DNA of 28,469 nucleotides. Origin: a virus. The notes beneath the pieces were generated by a model. The model worked only from the letters and a program-made list of their open reading frames with translations. It was not told the origin of the DNA and ran no database searches. Shown here in pieces: positions 1 to 8,102 of this stretch. The stretch spans positions 64,001 through 92,469 of the IMG/VR virus record IMGVR_UViG_3300001097_000003. One strand, 5' to 3'. How positions within the stretch are numbered: the first letter of the stretch is position 1; every line of letters begins with the position of its first letter. The position numbers and the translations under genes were made by a program.

Positions 1-1490
1 TTAGTTAATTGAATTTTACTAGGTGTTATATCTCTAACAAGTCTATAATAATCTAAATATTTAGAATGATATTTTGGTAAAGGTACTATTTCAAATAAAT
101 CAGAAATATAAATATTGGGCATTGCTATATATGGTATAGGTTTAGCAATATCACTTAAATTTAATTTATTAATGATAATATAATCTTCTTCAGGTATTGA
201 ATTAATTACATAATTAGTACCTTTTTGAACACCATAATCAACATCTGTTTTTATACATTTTAAAAGTAAATTTGTATAATTATAAATATTTGGTTTAATT
301 TGAATAGCGTTAAATTGAGTAGGTTCTTTAAATAACATTGGAATATATAAACCCATATATTCATAAAATATTTCATTATAGGAATTTTTGAAGGATCGTG
401 TAAATAAAACATTCCATGTTTCTACTTGAATTTCATTATTATTGGCTTTTCTATATCCTGATCTTAATTTTAAATTATCTTCTCGTGTTGGTACTTCAAT
501 TTGAATTCCAATTCTACTATGTAAATCAACATTAGAAGAATAACTTTTAATTTTAGGATTATTTGTTATAATAGTTTCATTAAGAGCAAGTCTTTTTGGA
601 GAAATACAAGGAATATAATTTAAAATATTGTCATCGTTATCAGTTTCATTATCATCCTCATCATCAACATCATTTATTTCGCTTAAAGAATTAAGTCTAT
701 TTCCAGTATCAATAATTTTTTTTAATTTTTCTTCTCTATCTGATGCTCTAGCTAAATCCCATTCTTCTAAATCTTCTCCAAAAGATTCACTATCTCTATT
801 ATTATACTTTTTACAAACTTGTCTGTCTCTAAAATCTAAATAATTTGGTGATGAATATTCATTACCTCCTACGTTTCTTATAGTTTTATCTTTAAAACTA
901 GCGTTAGAATAATAATATCCATTTTCATGAAACCAATCTCCAAATTTTATAAAATCTGTATTGGAATTAGGAAATAAGAATACTAATCTATTAGTTGATA
1001 ATTTTGTACTAAACAATTCTTTAAAAAATTCAGGATTATCTTCTAGTAAATCCATTATTTTAGACTTACCTAAAAACTCTCTAATGAAATGATAAGTATC
1101 TGAAAACATAGAATTATGAGAACCATATGAATAAAAAGTACCATTATGAGCCATAACAGGTAAATTAGTAATAGTATGATTTTGTAATATATCAGTGGCA
1201 TTATCCGATACTGCAAATGGATGACACATATCTGTATTAATACTACCTCTATTTCCTATTCTTAAATGGACTATGAGTTCATCTCGTTTAGCAATTCTTT
1301 GATTTCTCATAGCCGCTAAAGCTTTTTTTATAGTTTTATATCCTTTACTAATATAAACTTTTTTAGTTTTATCACTTTTATATGCAAAACCAATTCCGTC
1401 ATTATTAGTAATTGAAGCTATAGTTAAACCATCTATAAATTCTTTACTATATTTATCTTTACCTTTCGGTACTATACTAATTAAGCACAT
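1..1490 (-). CDS. Class II glutamine amidotransferase-like protein (N-terminal nucleophile type), C-terminus cut by window edge
   Basis: The frame opens at the ATG at 1488-1490 and runs off the left edge without a stop, giving 496 readable codons. It begins Met-Cys-Leu-Ile-Ser, so removing Met would expose a Cys2 nucleophile, the hallmark of class II (Ntn) glutamine amidotransferases. Further family motifs are visible: HLRIG at residues 75-79, HPF at 90-92, HNG at 115-117 and a Ser-Asp-Thr at about 130-132. An acidic linker (DDEDDNETDNDD) at about residue 260 separates this domain from a C-terminal part I do not recognise. Glutamine hydrolysis to glutamate and ammonia is the family reaction; the acceptor is unknown. 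Its start overlaps the stop of the upstream amidoligase gene by 10 bases, so the two are probably translationally coupled. Confidence 0.85.
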   Translation of the reverse strand, partial: MCLISIVPKGKDKYSKEFIDGLTIASITNNDGIGFAYKSDKTKKVYISKGYKTIKKALAAMRNQRIAKRDELIVHLRIGNRGSINTDMCHPFAVSDNATDILQNHTITNLPVMAHNGTFYSYGSHNSMFSDTYHFIREFLGKSKIMDLLEDNPEFFKELFSTKLSTNRLVFLFPNSNTDFIKFGDWFHENGYYYSNASFKDKTIRNVGGNEYSSPNYLDFRDRQVCKKYNNRDSESFGEDLEEWDLARASDREEKLKKIIDTGNRLNSLSEINDVDDEDDNETDNDDNILNYIPCISPKRLALNETIITNNPKIKSYSSNVDLHSRIGIQIEVPTREDNLKLRSGYRKANNNEIQVETWNVLFTRSFKNSYNEIFYEYMGLYIPMLFKEPTQFNAIQIKPNIYNYTNLLLKCIKTDVDYGVQKGTNYVINSIPEEDYIIINKLNLSDIAKPIPYIAMPNIYISDLFEIVPLPKYHSKYLDYYRLVRDITPSKIQLT

Positions 1491-3043
1491 ACTACTTCTT
1501 TAATTGATCTTGATATTGGTAATACATCTTCTTTATAATCTAGACTTTCGTCTTTAACTTTAAAGATTTCTTTTCTTTCTCTTACATACTCAATTAATTT
1601 TTCAGCTGTTTTAGGATAAGATTTAACAATCATCAATTCTAAATTTAATTTATATTCTGTACCATTTGTATGTACATATTTACCAGCTTTAATTATATTT
1701 TTAAAATTTTCAACAAAATATACAAAAGCAATACAAATTTTAATCCAATTTCTAATTTTAGCAAAATTCAAAGTAGCTCCGTGGGGTCTAAATTCTAATG
1801 TATGAGAATTTGGAATTCCTTTAGTGTCAAATAATAATGTTACATAATTTAACCAACAATATCTTTGGGCTGTTTTATCATATCCACATTTTGATCCTTT
1901 TGGATGATTACTATTTTTATTAATTTTTGCATTAGGTCCTTCTGTATCTCTTGTACCAGCTACTTCTTGATGAATTGCATTATATAATTCTTCAATTTTT
2001 AACAAATAATCTGAATTACTAGGTGCTTCTGATAAATAATTAAATTTATCTAATAACAAAGGATTTAATTTTCTACAATAACTATTGTTTCTTCTAGATT
2101 TAGGTAACATTGTGAACAAATCTTCTTCTAGATGTTGAGCTAATAAATATGAATATACTACATCTTCTTTATTCCATTTCATTCCTCCTATGTGGACATG
2201 GACACCACATTGATGATTGATAAAACATTTATTAGATAATACTTTACAAATTTCATGAAGTTGTTTAAATCCACTATCTCCATATAATATACCTGTTACA
2301 TATTCTCCACCAGGAACATTGCCAGCTTCATCTCTCAAGGAACCATCATGTACTGCTTTAACATTTAAATCTTTTACATCAGATTCTTCAAGTCTTCCTA
2401 AACAAGTTTCTAATTCTACACCAAATGTATATCTTTTATTTTCAAGTATTAAATGAGTTAGTGAATCTACTCCCATTACTAAATTTCGATTTAAGACATT
2501 TTTACTAAGTTCATTAATATCTTTAGTATTTTTATCTATATTTGGTAATAATAACTTTTTTACATCTTGTTTGTAATAAGTATTATCAAATTTTCTGTAT
2601 GGTTTTGGTTTATCCATTGTTTTTAATTCTCTTTTAAGATAATAAGTATCAGTATTATTAATACCTAATACTAAATCATGTTTTTTAATAAATTCTTTTT
2701 TATCTAAAGGAAATACTTCTATATATTCATATCCTGAAATTGTACATATTACAACTTTGACTAAATAAGGATTTATTATATTTTCGTCTATAGTTTGATG
2801 TTTAACAGTTCCTGATAATGTACCGTAATAATCTTTAGTATTATTATCATTAATAGAAAATTGTTTTCTAGGAGCAGTATGTTTTTGTTCTAATACTAAA
2901 TCCATTATTAATTTAGTAAAATTACTTAATCCATTACTTAGTTTTAAAAAATATTCTTTAGTAATATAATCTTGAACTATATTTGGATTAGATAAATTAA
3001 ACATTATACCATCAATTTCTATTTTTTCTTCTTCTTTTATCAT
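1481..3043 (-). CDS. Amidoligase_2-type putative amide-bond ligase
   Basis: This 520-residue protein has the pattern of the Amidoligase_2 family, which belongs to the glutamine-synthetase-like COOH-NH2 ligases. The C-terminal half carries FGVELET (about 207-213), VHDGSL (231-236), GGEYVTG (245-251), CGVHVHIG (279-286), RYCWLNY (394-400) and LEFRPHGATLN (416-426). In this superfamily such Glu, His and Arg residues form the metal and ATP site used to join a carboxylate to an amine. The first 200 residues have no motif I recognise. The gene lies between two class II amidotransferase genes and starts 2 bases after the upstream stop, in a TTATG context. Substrate is unknown. The family call rests on motif order and spacing, without a profile search. 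Confidence 0.85.
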   Translation of the reverse strand: MIKEEEKIEIDGIMFNLSNPNIVQDYITKEYFLKLSNGLSNFTKLIMDLVLEQKHTAPRKQFSINDNNTKDYYGTLSGTVKHQTIDENIINPYLVKVVICTISGYEYIEVFPLDKKEFIKKHDLVLGINNTDTYYLKRELKTMDKPKPYRKFDNTYYKQDVKKLLLPNIDKNTKDINELSKNVLNRNLVMGVDSLTHLILENKRYTFGVELETCLGRLEESDVKDLNVKAVHDGSLRDEAGNVPGGEYVTGILYGDSGFKQLHEICKVLSNKCFINHQCGVHVHIGGMKWNKEDVVYSYLLAQHLEEDLFTMLPKSRRNNSYCRKLNPLLLDKFNYLSEAPSNSDYLLKIEELYNAIHQEVAGTRDTEGPNAKINKNSNHPKGSKCGYDKTAQRYCWLNYVTLLFDTKGIPNSHTLEFRPHGATLNFAKIRNWIKICIAFVYFVENFKNIIKAGKYVHTNGTEYKLNLELMIVKSYPKTAEKLIEYVRERKEIFKVKDESLDYKEDVLPISRSIKEVVCA

Positions 3044-3045
3044 AA

Positions 3046-4788
3046 TTATATAATATCTTTATCATCTTCTATTTCTTCAATATATTCATTTTCATCTTCA
3101 TCATTATCTATTATTTCTATTTCATCCATAGGAATAAAGTTTTCTAAAGTATCAACATTATATAATTGGACAATTTCGTTTTCTAAATCTTTAGCATCTT
3201 CTAACGCATCATCATACATACCACTATTTAATAATGTTACAATTCCTGTAATAGCATAATGAAGTTCTCCAATAATGTTACACATAGTTCCATAACTAAA
3301 TTGTAAATTATCATAAAATCCAATATTGTTTGGAGAAATCTTTTTTAAAGATTGACTATTTTTTAATAATTCTAAAACATCTTTTTCTTTTTCGATTTCT
3401 TCTTCATATTGCTCAATTTCTGCACTAATTATAGGTTTATTAAAATTAATTTCGCATGTTTTAGCTTTTTCTTTTAAATAATTATTAATTTCCCCTGCTC
3501 TAGCTACCCTTATACAATGAATAGGACAAGTTCCAGACTTACCTGTAATAGGCTGTTCTACAGTTATTTCTTGATTACCATATTCATATTTTTTAACTAA
3601 TAAAAATTCTTCTTTATCTGCTAAAGTATTTCCTGTTTTAGTATATGTTAATGGTTTCATTACAATAACATATTTATCAACTTGAGGAATGAAATTAATT
3701 AAATTAAATTTACTTGTTGTACAAATAATACCTTTTTCTCCTTTTTCATTTTCTACTTCAAAATATTCTGTATCTTTGTATTTAGGATCATTAGGTTTTC
3801 CAATAACAGAATACCAACTGTTTATATTTAATAACTGTTGTTTTGCAAGAAATTCTGTATCATGATTTGAAAATCCACTTATGTCACATTGTATCCAGAA
3901 GTTTTTTAAATAATGAGGTTTAACAACAGATGTGTCAAATCCAGATATATTATCTTTTTCACATCTGATCTTTGTTACATTTTTCTTTATTCTAATATAT
4001 AAATCTTTTATAGTAGCTAAAATAGTTTCTGGAAAATTACTTTTTTTATTTGGAGTATAATTTGTTTTACTCAAAATAACACCTTCTTTTATTTGATATA
4101 AAGTATTTATTTTAAATTCTTCTATATCTTCACAATTTATAGCTTCTAAACTTTGTTTTATTGAAGAAATATATAATTCTGTTTTATCAACAAAACCATA
4201 AAATAAAGGTCTTTTCTGATCATGATAACAATATAAAATATCTTCTACTTTATTATAAAATAATAATGCAGCAGCACCTTCGTATTGTTCAAGAACTCTA
4301 AGTATTTCGTCATGTTTAAAGTTTATTTCAATACATTTCGCTAATATTTGGCTATCTACATTATAGTTAGATGAATTTAATTGATACATTCTAGCTAAAG
4401 CAAGATGATTTTCTAAAGTACCATTATGAGCTAATACAATGTCTCCATATTCAAATGGGTGGGCATTATTTACTGTGTTAGTACCTACTGTTCCTGCTCT
4501 AACATGTCCTATAAGAACTCTATCGTTTTTTATTTGAGAAGTTAATCGAGGACTATTAATAAAATTTTTAGCTTCAATATTATCTTTAACTATACTTGAT
4601 TTAGGAGTAAATATTCCTGTAGCATCTCTACCTCTTTCTTGACTATTCCAATAAAGTAAAAACTTAATTTTTTCACCATCATAATCTTTAGTTCCAGAAA
4701 ATCCTGAAAGACCACATCCTAAAACTCCTGGTTTTGGTTTAAATATAAATGCTATTAAAGCAAATATTAATATAATTTCTAATATCAT
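3046..4788 (-). CDS. Class II glutamine amidotransferase-like protein with N-terminal hydrophobic segment
   Basis: This is a second class II amidotransferase, 580 residues. Family motifs are clear: CGLSGFSG with the presumed nucleophile at Cys25, RGRDATGIF (52-60), GHVRAGT (94-100), HPF (110-112), HNGTLEN (121-127) and VDSQIL (144-149). Unlike the first copy, the Cys is preceded by 24 residues including a hydrophobic stretch (about 2-16) and KPKP. A free N-terminal Cys would therefore need propeptide removal, as in PurF and glutamate synthase. No usable start codon lies nearer the Cys. The ATG overlaps the stop of the upstream small membrane-protein gene as ATGA, supporting this start. The last 40 residues are very acidic. 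The middle and C-terminal regions are unrecognised. Confidence 0.85.
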   Translation of the reverse strand: MILEIILIFALIAFIFKPKPGVLGCGLSGFSGTKDYDGEKIKFLLYWNSQERGRDATGIFTPKSSIVKDNIEAKNFINSPRLTSQIKNDRVLIGHVRAGTVGTNTVNNAHPFEYGDIVLAHNGTLENHLALARMYQLNSSNYNVDSQILAKCIEINFKHDEILRVLEQYEGAAALLFYNKVEDILYCYHDQKRPLFYGFVDKTELYISSIKQSLEAINCEDIEEFKINTLYQIKEGVILSKTNYTPNKKSNFPETILATIKDLYIRIKKNVTKIRCEKDNISGFDTSVVKPHYLKNFWIQCDISGFSNHDTEFLAKQQLLNINSWYSVIGKPNDPKYKDTEYFEVENEKGEKGIICTTSKFNLINFIPQVDKYVIVMKPLTYTKTGNTLADKEEFLLVKKYEYGNQEITVEQPITGKSGTCPIHCIRVARAGEINNYLKEKAKTCEINFNKPIISAEIEQYEEEIEKEKDVLELLKNSQSLKKISPNNIGFYDNLQFSYGTMCNIIGELHYAITGIVTLLNSGMYDDALEDAKDLENEIVQLYNVDTLENFIPMDEIEIIDNDEDENEYIEEIEDDKDII

Positions 4789-5033
4789 TTTATTTTTTTA
4801 TATAAAGGTTCATGAATAATTTCATAATTTGATTGTTTAATTGGTTGCATTATATTTCCATTAAATTTAGATACTATAGTAAATAAACCAATTAATGAAA
4901 TAGAAACTATTATAATATTACATACTAGTACTATAAGCGTATTAATAAATAAATGTTTAAATCCTATTATTTGTCTTGTAATTATTGTAGACCAACAGAT
5001 AGAGAATATTAAAAATAATATAAGTTCTTTCAT
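4785..5033 (-). CDS. Small membrane protein, two predicted membrane segments
   Basis: This 82-residue protein has a hydrophobic segment at about 3-18 and a longer one at about 29-56, followed by a polar tail rich in Lys and Glu. I do not recognise the family. Its TGA stop overlaps the ATG of the downstream amidotransferase (ATGA), so the two are probably co-translated. That partner has its own N-terminal hydrophobic stretch, hinting at a joint membrane location; this is inference. A long stem-loop lies directly upstream of the start. Confidence 0.7.
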   Translation of the reverse strand: MKELILFLIFSICWSTIITRQIIGFKHLFINTLIVLVCNIIIVSISLIGLFTIVSKFNGNIMQPIKQSNYEIIHEPLYKKIK

Positions 5034-5048
5034 ATTTTTATTTTAAAT

Positions 5049-5108
5049 AAAGAGGATAGCGGAGGATAATATTTCTATTATCTAAAGCGAACTCAGGCTA
5101 CCCTCTTT
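5049..5108 (-). promoter_or_regulatory. Nested stem-loop in the intergenic leader
   Basis: Arms 5049-5060 (AAAGAGGATAGC) and 5097-5108 (GCTACCCTCTTT) pair over 12 positions with one mismatch. Inside them a perfect 7-bp hairpin is formed by GATAATA (5065-5071) and TATTATC (5076-5082) around a four-base loop. It is the only sizeable gap in the amide-ligase operon. In the minus-strand RNA it lies just after the phiEco32-type ligase gene and just before the small membrane-protein start. It could be a terminator or attenuator, an RNA-processing site or a 5' stabiliser; the sequence does not decide between these. Confidence 0.55.
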
Positions 5109-5118
5109 AATGTTTTAA

Positions 5119-5949
5119 TTAATCAATTGTATATACTTCAGATAAAACTTGATCTAACTGAAACTTAGTTATTAGTTTGTGAGCAATAACTTTATCATTA
5201 TTATTTATAGTTTCTTGAATTACAAATTGATCTTCGTCGTTTAATTCTTTACCGCTATTGATAAAATCAACAGCCTTATCAATACCTGCAAATATAAATT
5301 TTGTTAAAGATAATGTATTAGCCCAATAATTTGATAAACCTCTATATTCAACACCATAATCTTTTATTCTAAATTCACCAGCTTTACCATACATCTTTTT
5401 TCTATCTTTATCACTATCGAGTATTAAAGAAGGTATATTAAGATATAAATCTAAAGCTCTTATTAAGTTAATAGAAGTATCATCATTAGGATTTTCATAT
5501 CCTATATGAATATGACCACCGCAAGTTCTTAGATTAGTTTTATTACTTGGAGCTTTATTCATTTGGTAAGTCCAAGCATTATAACTTGGTTCACAACCAA
5601 ATGTTTTAGCTTGATCATCTTCTAAATATTTACTATCTAATATAGCTGATGGTTGTAATACAACTTCTAATTCTGCTGGAATTATATCATTTGTATATTT
5701 AATACATTTTTGTATATTGTCATATAATTCTTTTGCGGTATTACATGCTGGTACACACCACTCAACCATTACATTATCGGTTTGTATAAAAAATCCTTGT
5801 CCTATTTCTTTATGAAGGCTTACAGGTTCATATTTACTACCGGGAATTAATCCAATAGCAGATACTATTTCTTTAGTTTCTCTATTTCTTAAAAAAGCTT
5901 CTGGATCTGAACCAATTGTTATAAGTTGTTTATTTATATTTTGTTTCAT
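5119..5949 (-). CDS. phiEco32-type COOH-NH2 ligase (type 2) family protein
   Basis: This 276-residue protein matches the phage COOH-NH2 ligase type 2 pattern, first described from phiEco32-like phages. Visible motifs are GSDPEAF (13-19), DNVMVEW (58-64), GCEPS (118-122), CGGHIHIG (143-150) and a long conserved stretch at 187-209 ending EYRGLSNYW. The GSDPE Glu and HIHIG histidine motifs correspond to the metal and ATP site of the glutamine-synthetase-like fold. The expected reaction is ATP-driven amide formation between a carboxylate and an amine, but the substrates are unknown. It is distinct from the Amidoligase_2 protein encoded two genes downstream, so the operon has two members of this superfamily plus an ATP-grasp enzyme. 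Confidence 0.9.
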   Translation of the reverse strand: MKQNINKQLITIGSDPEAFLRNRETKEIVSAIGLIPGSKYEPVSLHKEIGQGFFIQTDNVMVEWCVPACNTAKELYDNIQKCIKYTNDIIPAELEVVLQPSAILDSKYLEDDQAKTFGCEPSYNAWTYQMNKAPSNKTNLRTCGGHIHIGYENPNDDTSINLIRALDLYLNIPSLILDSDKDRKKMYGKAGEFRIKDYGVEYRGLSNYWANTLSLTKFIFAGIDKAVDFINSGKELNDEDQFVIQETINNNDKVIAHKLITKFQLDQVLSEVYTID

Positions 5950-5959
5950 AAAATTATTA

Positions 5960-6451
5960 TTAATTTAACAGAAAATTTTTATAGTATTGAACCCAATCTC
6001 CTGATTCAACTTTATCTGTTTTATTTAAAACTTCTATTTCGTCAATTTCTTTTTGATCTTCAACATTAGCTAAATAAATTATACACTCTGTTTTTAATGT
6101 AAAAGATTGTGTTTCAATATTAATTGGAAGTTTATGTCTTGTATATCCTGCGTTTATTTCCATATTATCTATGATCATAAAAGCTTTATCAGATATTCTT
6201 AAAATATCAAAAACTATTGTTTCACTTGGTTTATTTGTAAATACAGCCATAGGATAAGCTCCTACATTATACATACTATAACCTCTCAATTTTGTAGTTT
6301 CAACATAACTAATAGCAAGATCTTTTATTTGAAATAAATCTCTTATTCGATTATAATTATACTGATCTTTTCTAAGAGTTCCGTAAGCTAATAAATATAG
6401 TTCTTTATGATCTTGAATTTTTTTATTCTCAATGATTATATTATTTTCCAT
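5960..6451 (-). CDS. Gamma-glutamylcyclotransferase-like (AIG2/GGCT fold) protein
   Basis: This 163-residue protein has the GGCT/AIG2 signature: YGTLRKDQ at 23-30 forms the typical substrate loop, and DNMEINAGYTR at 95-105 supplies the expected catalytic Glu98 and the following GYxR motif. The length is normal for the family. Enzymes of this fold release a gamma-glutamyl group as 5-oxoproline or cleave gamma-glutamyl-amine isopeptides. It lies between a ligase and a gamma-glutamyl hydrolase-like gene with gaps of only 6-10 bases, which argues that it trims or recycles the product of the ligases. Actual substrate is unknown. Confidence 0.88.
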   Translation of the reverse strand: MENNIIIENKKIQDHKELYLLAYGTLRKDQYNYNRIRDLFQIKDLAISYVETTKLRGYSMYNVGAYPMAVFTNKPSETIVFDILRISDKAFMIIDNMEINAGYTRHKLPINIETQSFTLKTECIIYLANVEDQKEIDEIEVLNKTDKVESGDWVQYYKNFLLN

Positions 6452-6457
6452 AAAAAA

Positions 6458-7240
6458 TTAATCCCAAATATCATGCATATAAAATTCTGATGAATCTACT
6501 GTTGTTAATTCTTCTTCTAAATCATCATCAAATATCATTAATTTACTTAACTCAGTACCTTTATTGATAACTTCTTCTAAAGTATTATTAATAAGACGAT
6601 AAGTTAACATTTTTAATATTTTTACTAATTGACTATTAGTACTCATCATTTCTGGATGACCTTGTATTCCTAAAGCATTTAATTCTTTATAGTAAACTAA
6701 TTCTGGTTCCATAATAATATTATCATTATCTTTTTCAGTAGGTAATAACATTTTTTGGTCACTACCATTTAAATGATAATTAGATAAACCTTCTGCCCAA
6801 GCTAATACTTTATATTTATTAGATTTCATACAAAATGGAAATTGTAATTGATGATGAAGTGAGTTTGTTTCAACAATTGTTCCATCCCAGAATTTAATTG
6901 TATGAGCATAAGGATGGGACATATCTTGTACTAAAGTTCCTCCTGCTAATGCACATAACATTTGAGCACCTCTGCAAGTTCCAAATATAGGTAAACCTAA
7001 TTTAACAGCTTTGTGAGTATATTCAATTTCTAAGGTATCTCTTTTATCATTAAAATGAGTTCTTGATCCTCTATTATTATTATATATATTAGGATTAATA
7101 TCTTCTCCTCCTGTTAACCATACAAGATCCGCTTCTTCTATATTTTCTACTAGATTACCTTCCATCCAACTAGCATAACCTTTTTGTGATCCTATTACGA
7201 ATATATTTATTTTATTTTTGTCTTTTTTAGTTTTACTCAT
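6458..7240 (-). CDS. Class I glutamine amidotransferase-like / peptidase C26-like gamma-glutamyl hydrolase
   Basis: This 260-residue protein shows the class I (Triad) GATase pattern of the PuuD-like C26 subgroup: TGGEDINP (43-50), a nucleophile elbow GTCRGAQ with Cys89, NSLHHQ (126-131) and GIQGHPEM with His195 and Glu197 completing the triad. Family members hydrolyse gamma-glutamyl amides, for example gamma-glutamyl-GABA. Its position in the operon points to hydrolysis of a gamma-glutamyl intermediate or delivery of ammonia. The last 50 residues are acidic and outside the core fold. The start ATG is followed by a Lys-rich stretch, and no better start is visible. Confidence 0.88.
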   Translation of the reverse strand: MSKTKKDKNKINIFVIGSQKGYASWMEGNLVENIEEADLVWLTGGEDINPNIYNNNRGSRTHFNDKRDTLEIEYTHKAVKLGLPIFGTCRGAQMLCALAGGTLVQDMSHPYAHTIKFWDGTIVETNSLHHQLQFPFCMKSNKYKVLAWAEGLSNYHLNGSDQKMLLPTEKDNDNIIMEPELVYYKELNALGIQGHPEMMSTNSQLVKILKMLTYRLINNTLEEVINKGTELSKLMIFDDDLEEELTTVDSSEFYMHDIWD

Positions 7241-7244
7241 ATTT

Positions 7245-8102
7245 TTATTTTATTATGTCTTTCCAGACTTGTAAAAACTCTGGTGTTTTACCTAATTGAT
7301 TATATAATTCTGTTACTTCAATTCTTTTTAATTTTTCATCAAATGCTTTGCTTTGTGAATATTCAAATTTATTACAATAAGGTACTAATCCACTATTTGA
7401 ATAAGTACTTTCAATAAGAAAATTATCGTTTTCATTAACTATTACTTTATCATAAAATTCCTCTATAGTAAAGTATTTCATTAATCCTTGAGTAGAAAAT
7501 ATACAATATCCTGGTAACTTTTTCATTAAAGGAAACTCTATAAATTCATTCATAATAAAACAATCCCAAGGAGTCATTTCAGGATATCGTATATGAAGTT
7601 TAAAAGCTTGTTTTAATACTTGACTACCAGCACTATTTATTAAATATCTAGCTAAAAATAAATGAAGTTTTCTGTCTTTATCGTTTATTCCTTTAGTTAA
7701 ATCTATATCTAAAGTAATAGCTTTTGTTTTTTCAGCACAATCGAAAGCAAGAATAAACTTATTATCATATTCTAATTTATTGTTAAAATAAGTATCTTCT
7801 ACTCTTTTTATATTTAAAGTAGGTATCCATTCATTTAACCATTTTAAATATAAATCAATTTCATCATTATTAAATATTAACTTATCATAATAATTATTAT
7901 AAGTATTAATTTGATATTCTTTATTTATATAATAAAGATTTAAAAAATGTTCTGGTAAATAATATCTAATTATATGATCTTTACCTTCGCTTAAGTTTAA
8001 TTTAGAATTTGTATATTCTCCAAAACAATCATATCTTCTTGATATTTGAATAATTTTGTTAGTACTTTTTTTAATAACGTCAAAATTAGTTCTTGGTCTC
8101 AT
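7245..8102 (-). CDS. Uncharacterised protein of the amide-ligase operon
   Basis: I do not recognise this 285-residue protein. It is soluble, rich in Tyr, Asn and Leu, without signal peptide or membrane segment. Scattered features such as FDCAEKTKAITLDIDLTKG (about 119-137) and the Trp-Asp-Cys in PWDCF (about 178-182) do not form a motif known to me. It overlaps the ATP-grasp gene by 17 bases upstream and is 4 bases from the C26-like gene downstream, so co-expression is very likely. It may be a substrate carrier, accessory subunit or further enzyme of the pathway. Confidence 0.75.
   Translation of the reverse strand: MRPRTNFDVIKKSTNKIIQISRRYDCFGEYTNSKLNLSEGKDHIIRYYLPEHFLNLYYINKEYQINTYNNYYDKLIFNNDEIDLYLKWLNEWIPTLNIKRVEDTYFNNKLEYDNKFILAFDCAEKTKAITLDIDLTKGINDKDRKLHLFLARYLINSAGSQVLKQAFKLHIRYPEMTPWDCFIMNEFIEFPLMKKLPGYCIFSTQGLMKYFTIEEFYDKVIVNENDNFLIESTYSNSGLVPYCNKFEYSQSKAFDEKLKRIEVTELYNQLGKTPEFLQVWKDIIK

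Noticed and set aside
628-843. Plus-strand Ser-rich open frame
   Set aside because: It lies inside the minus-strand class II amidotransferase and its composition is the antisense of an A/T-rich acidic region.
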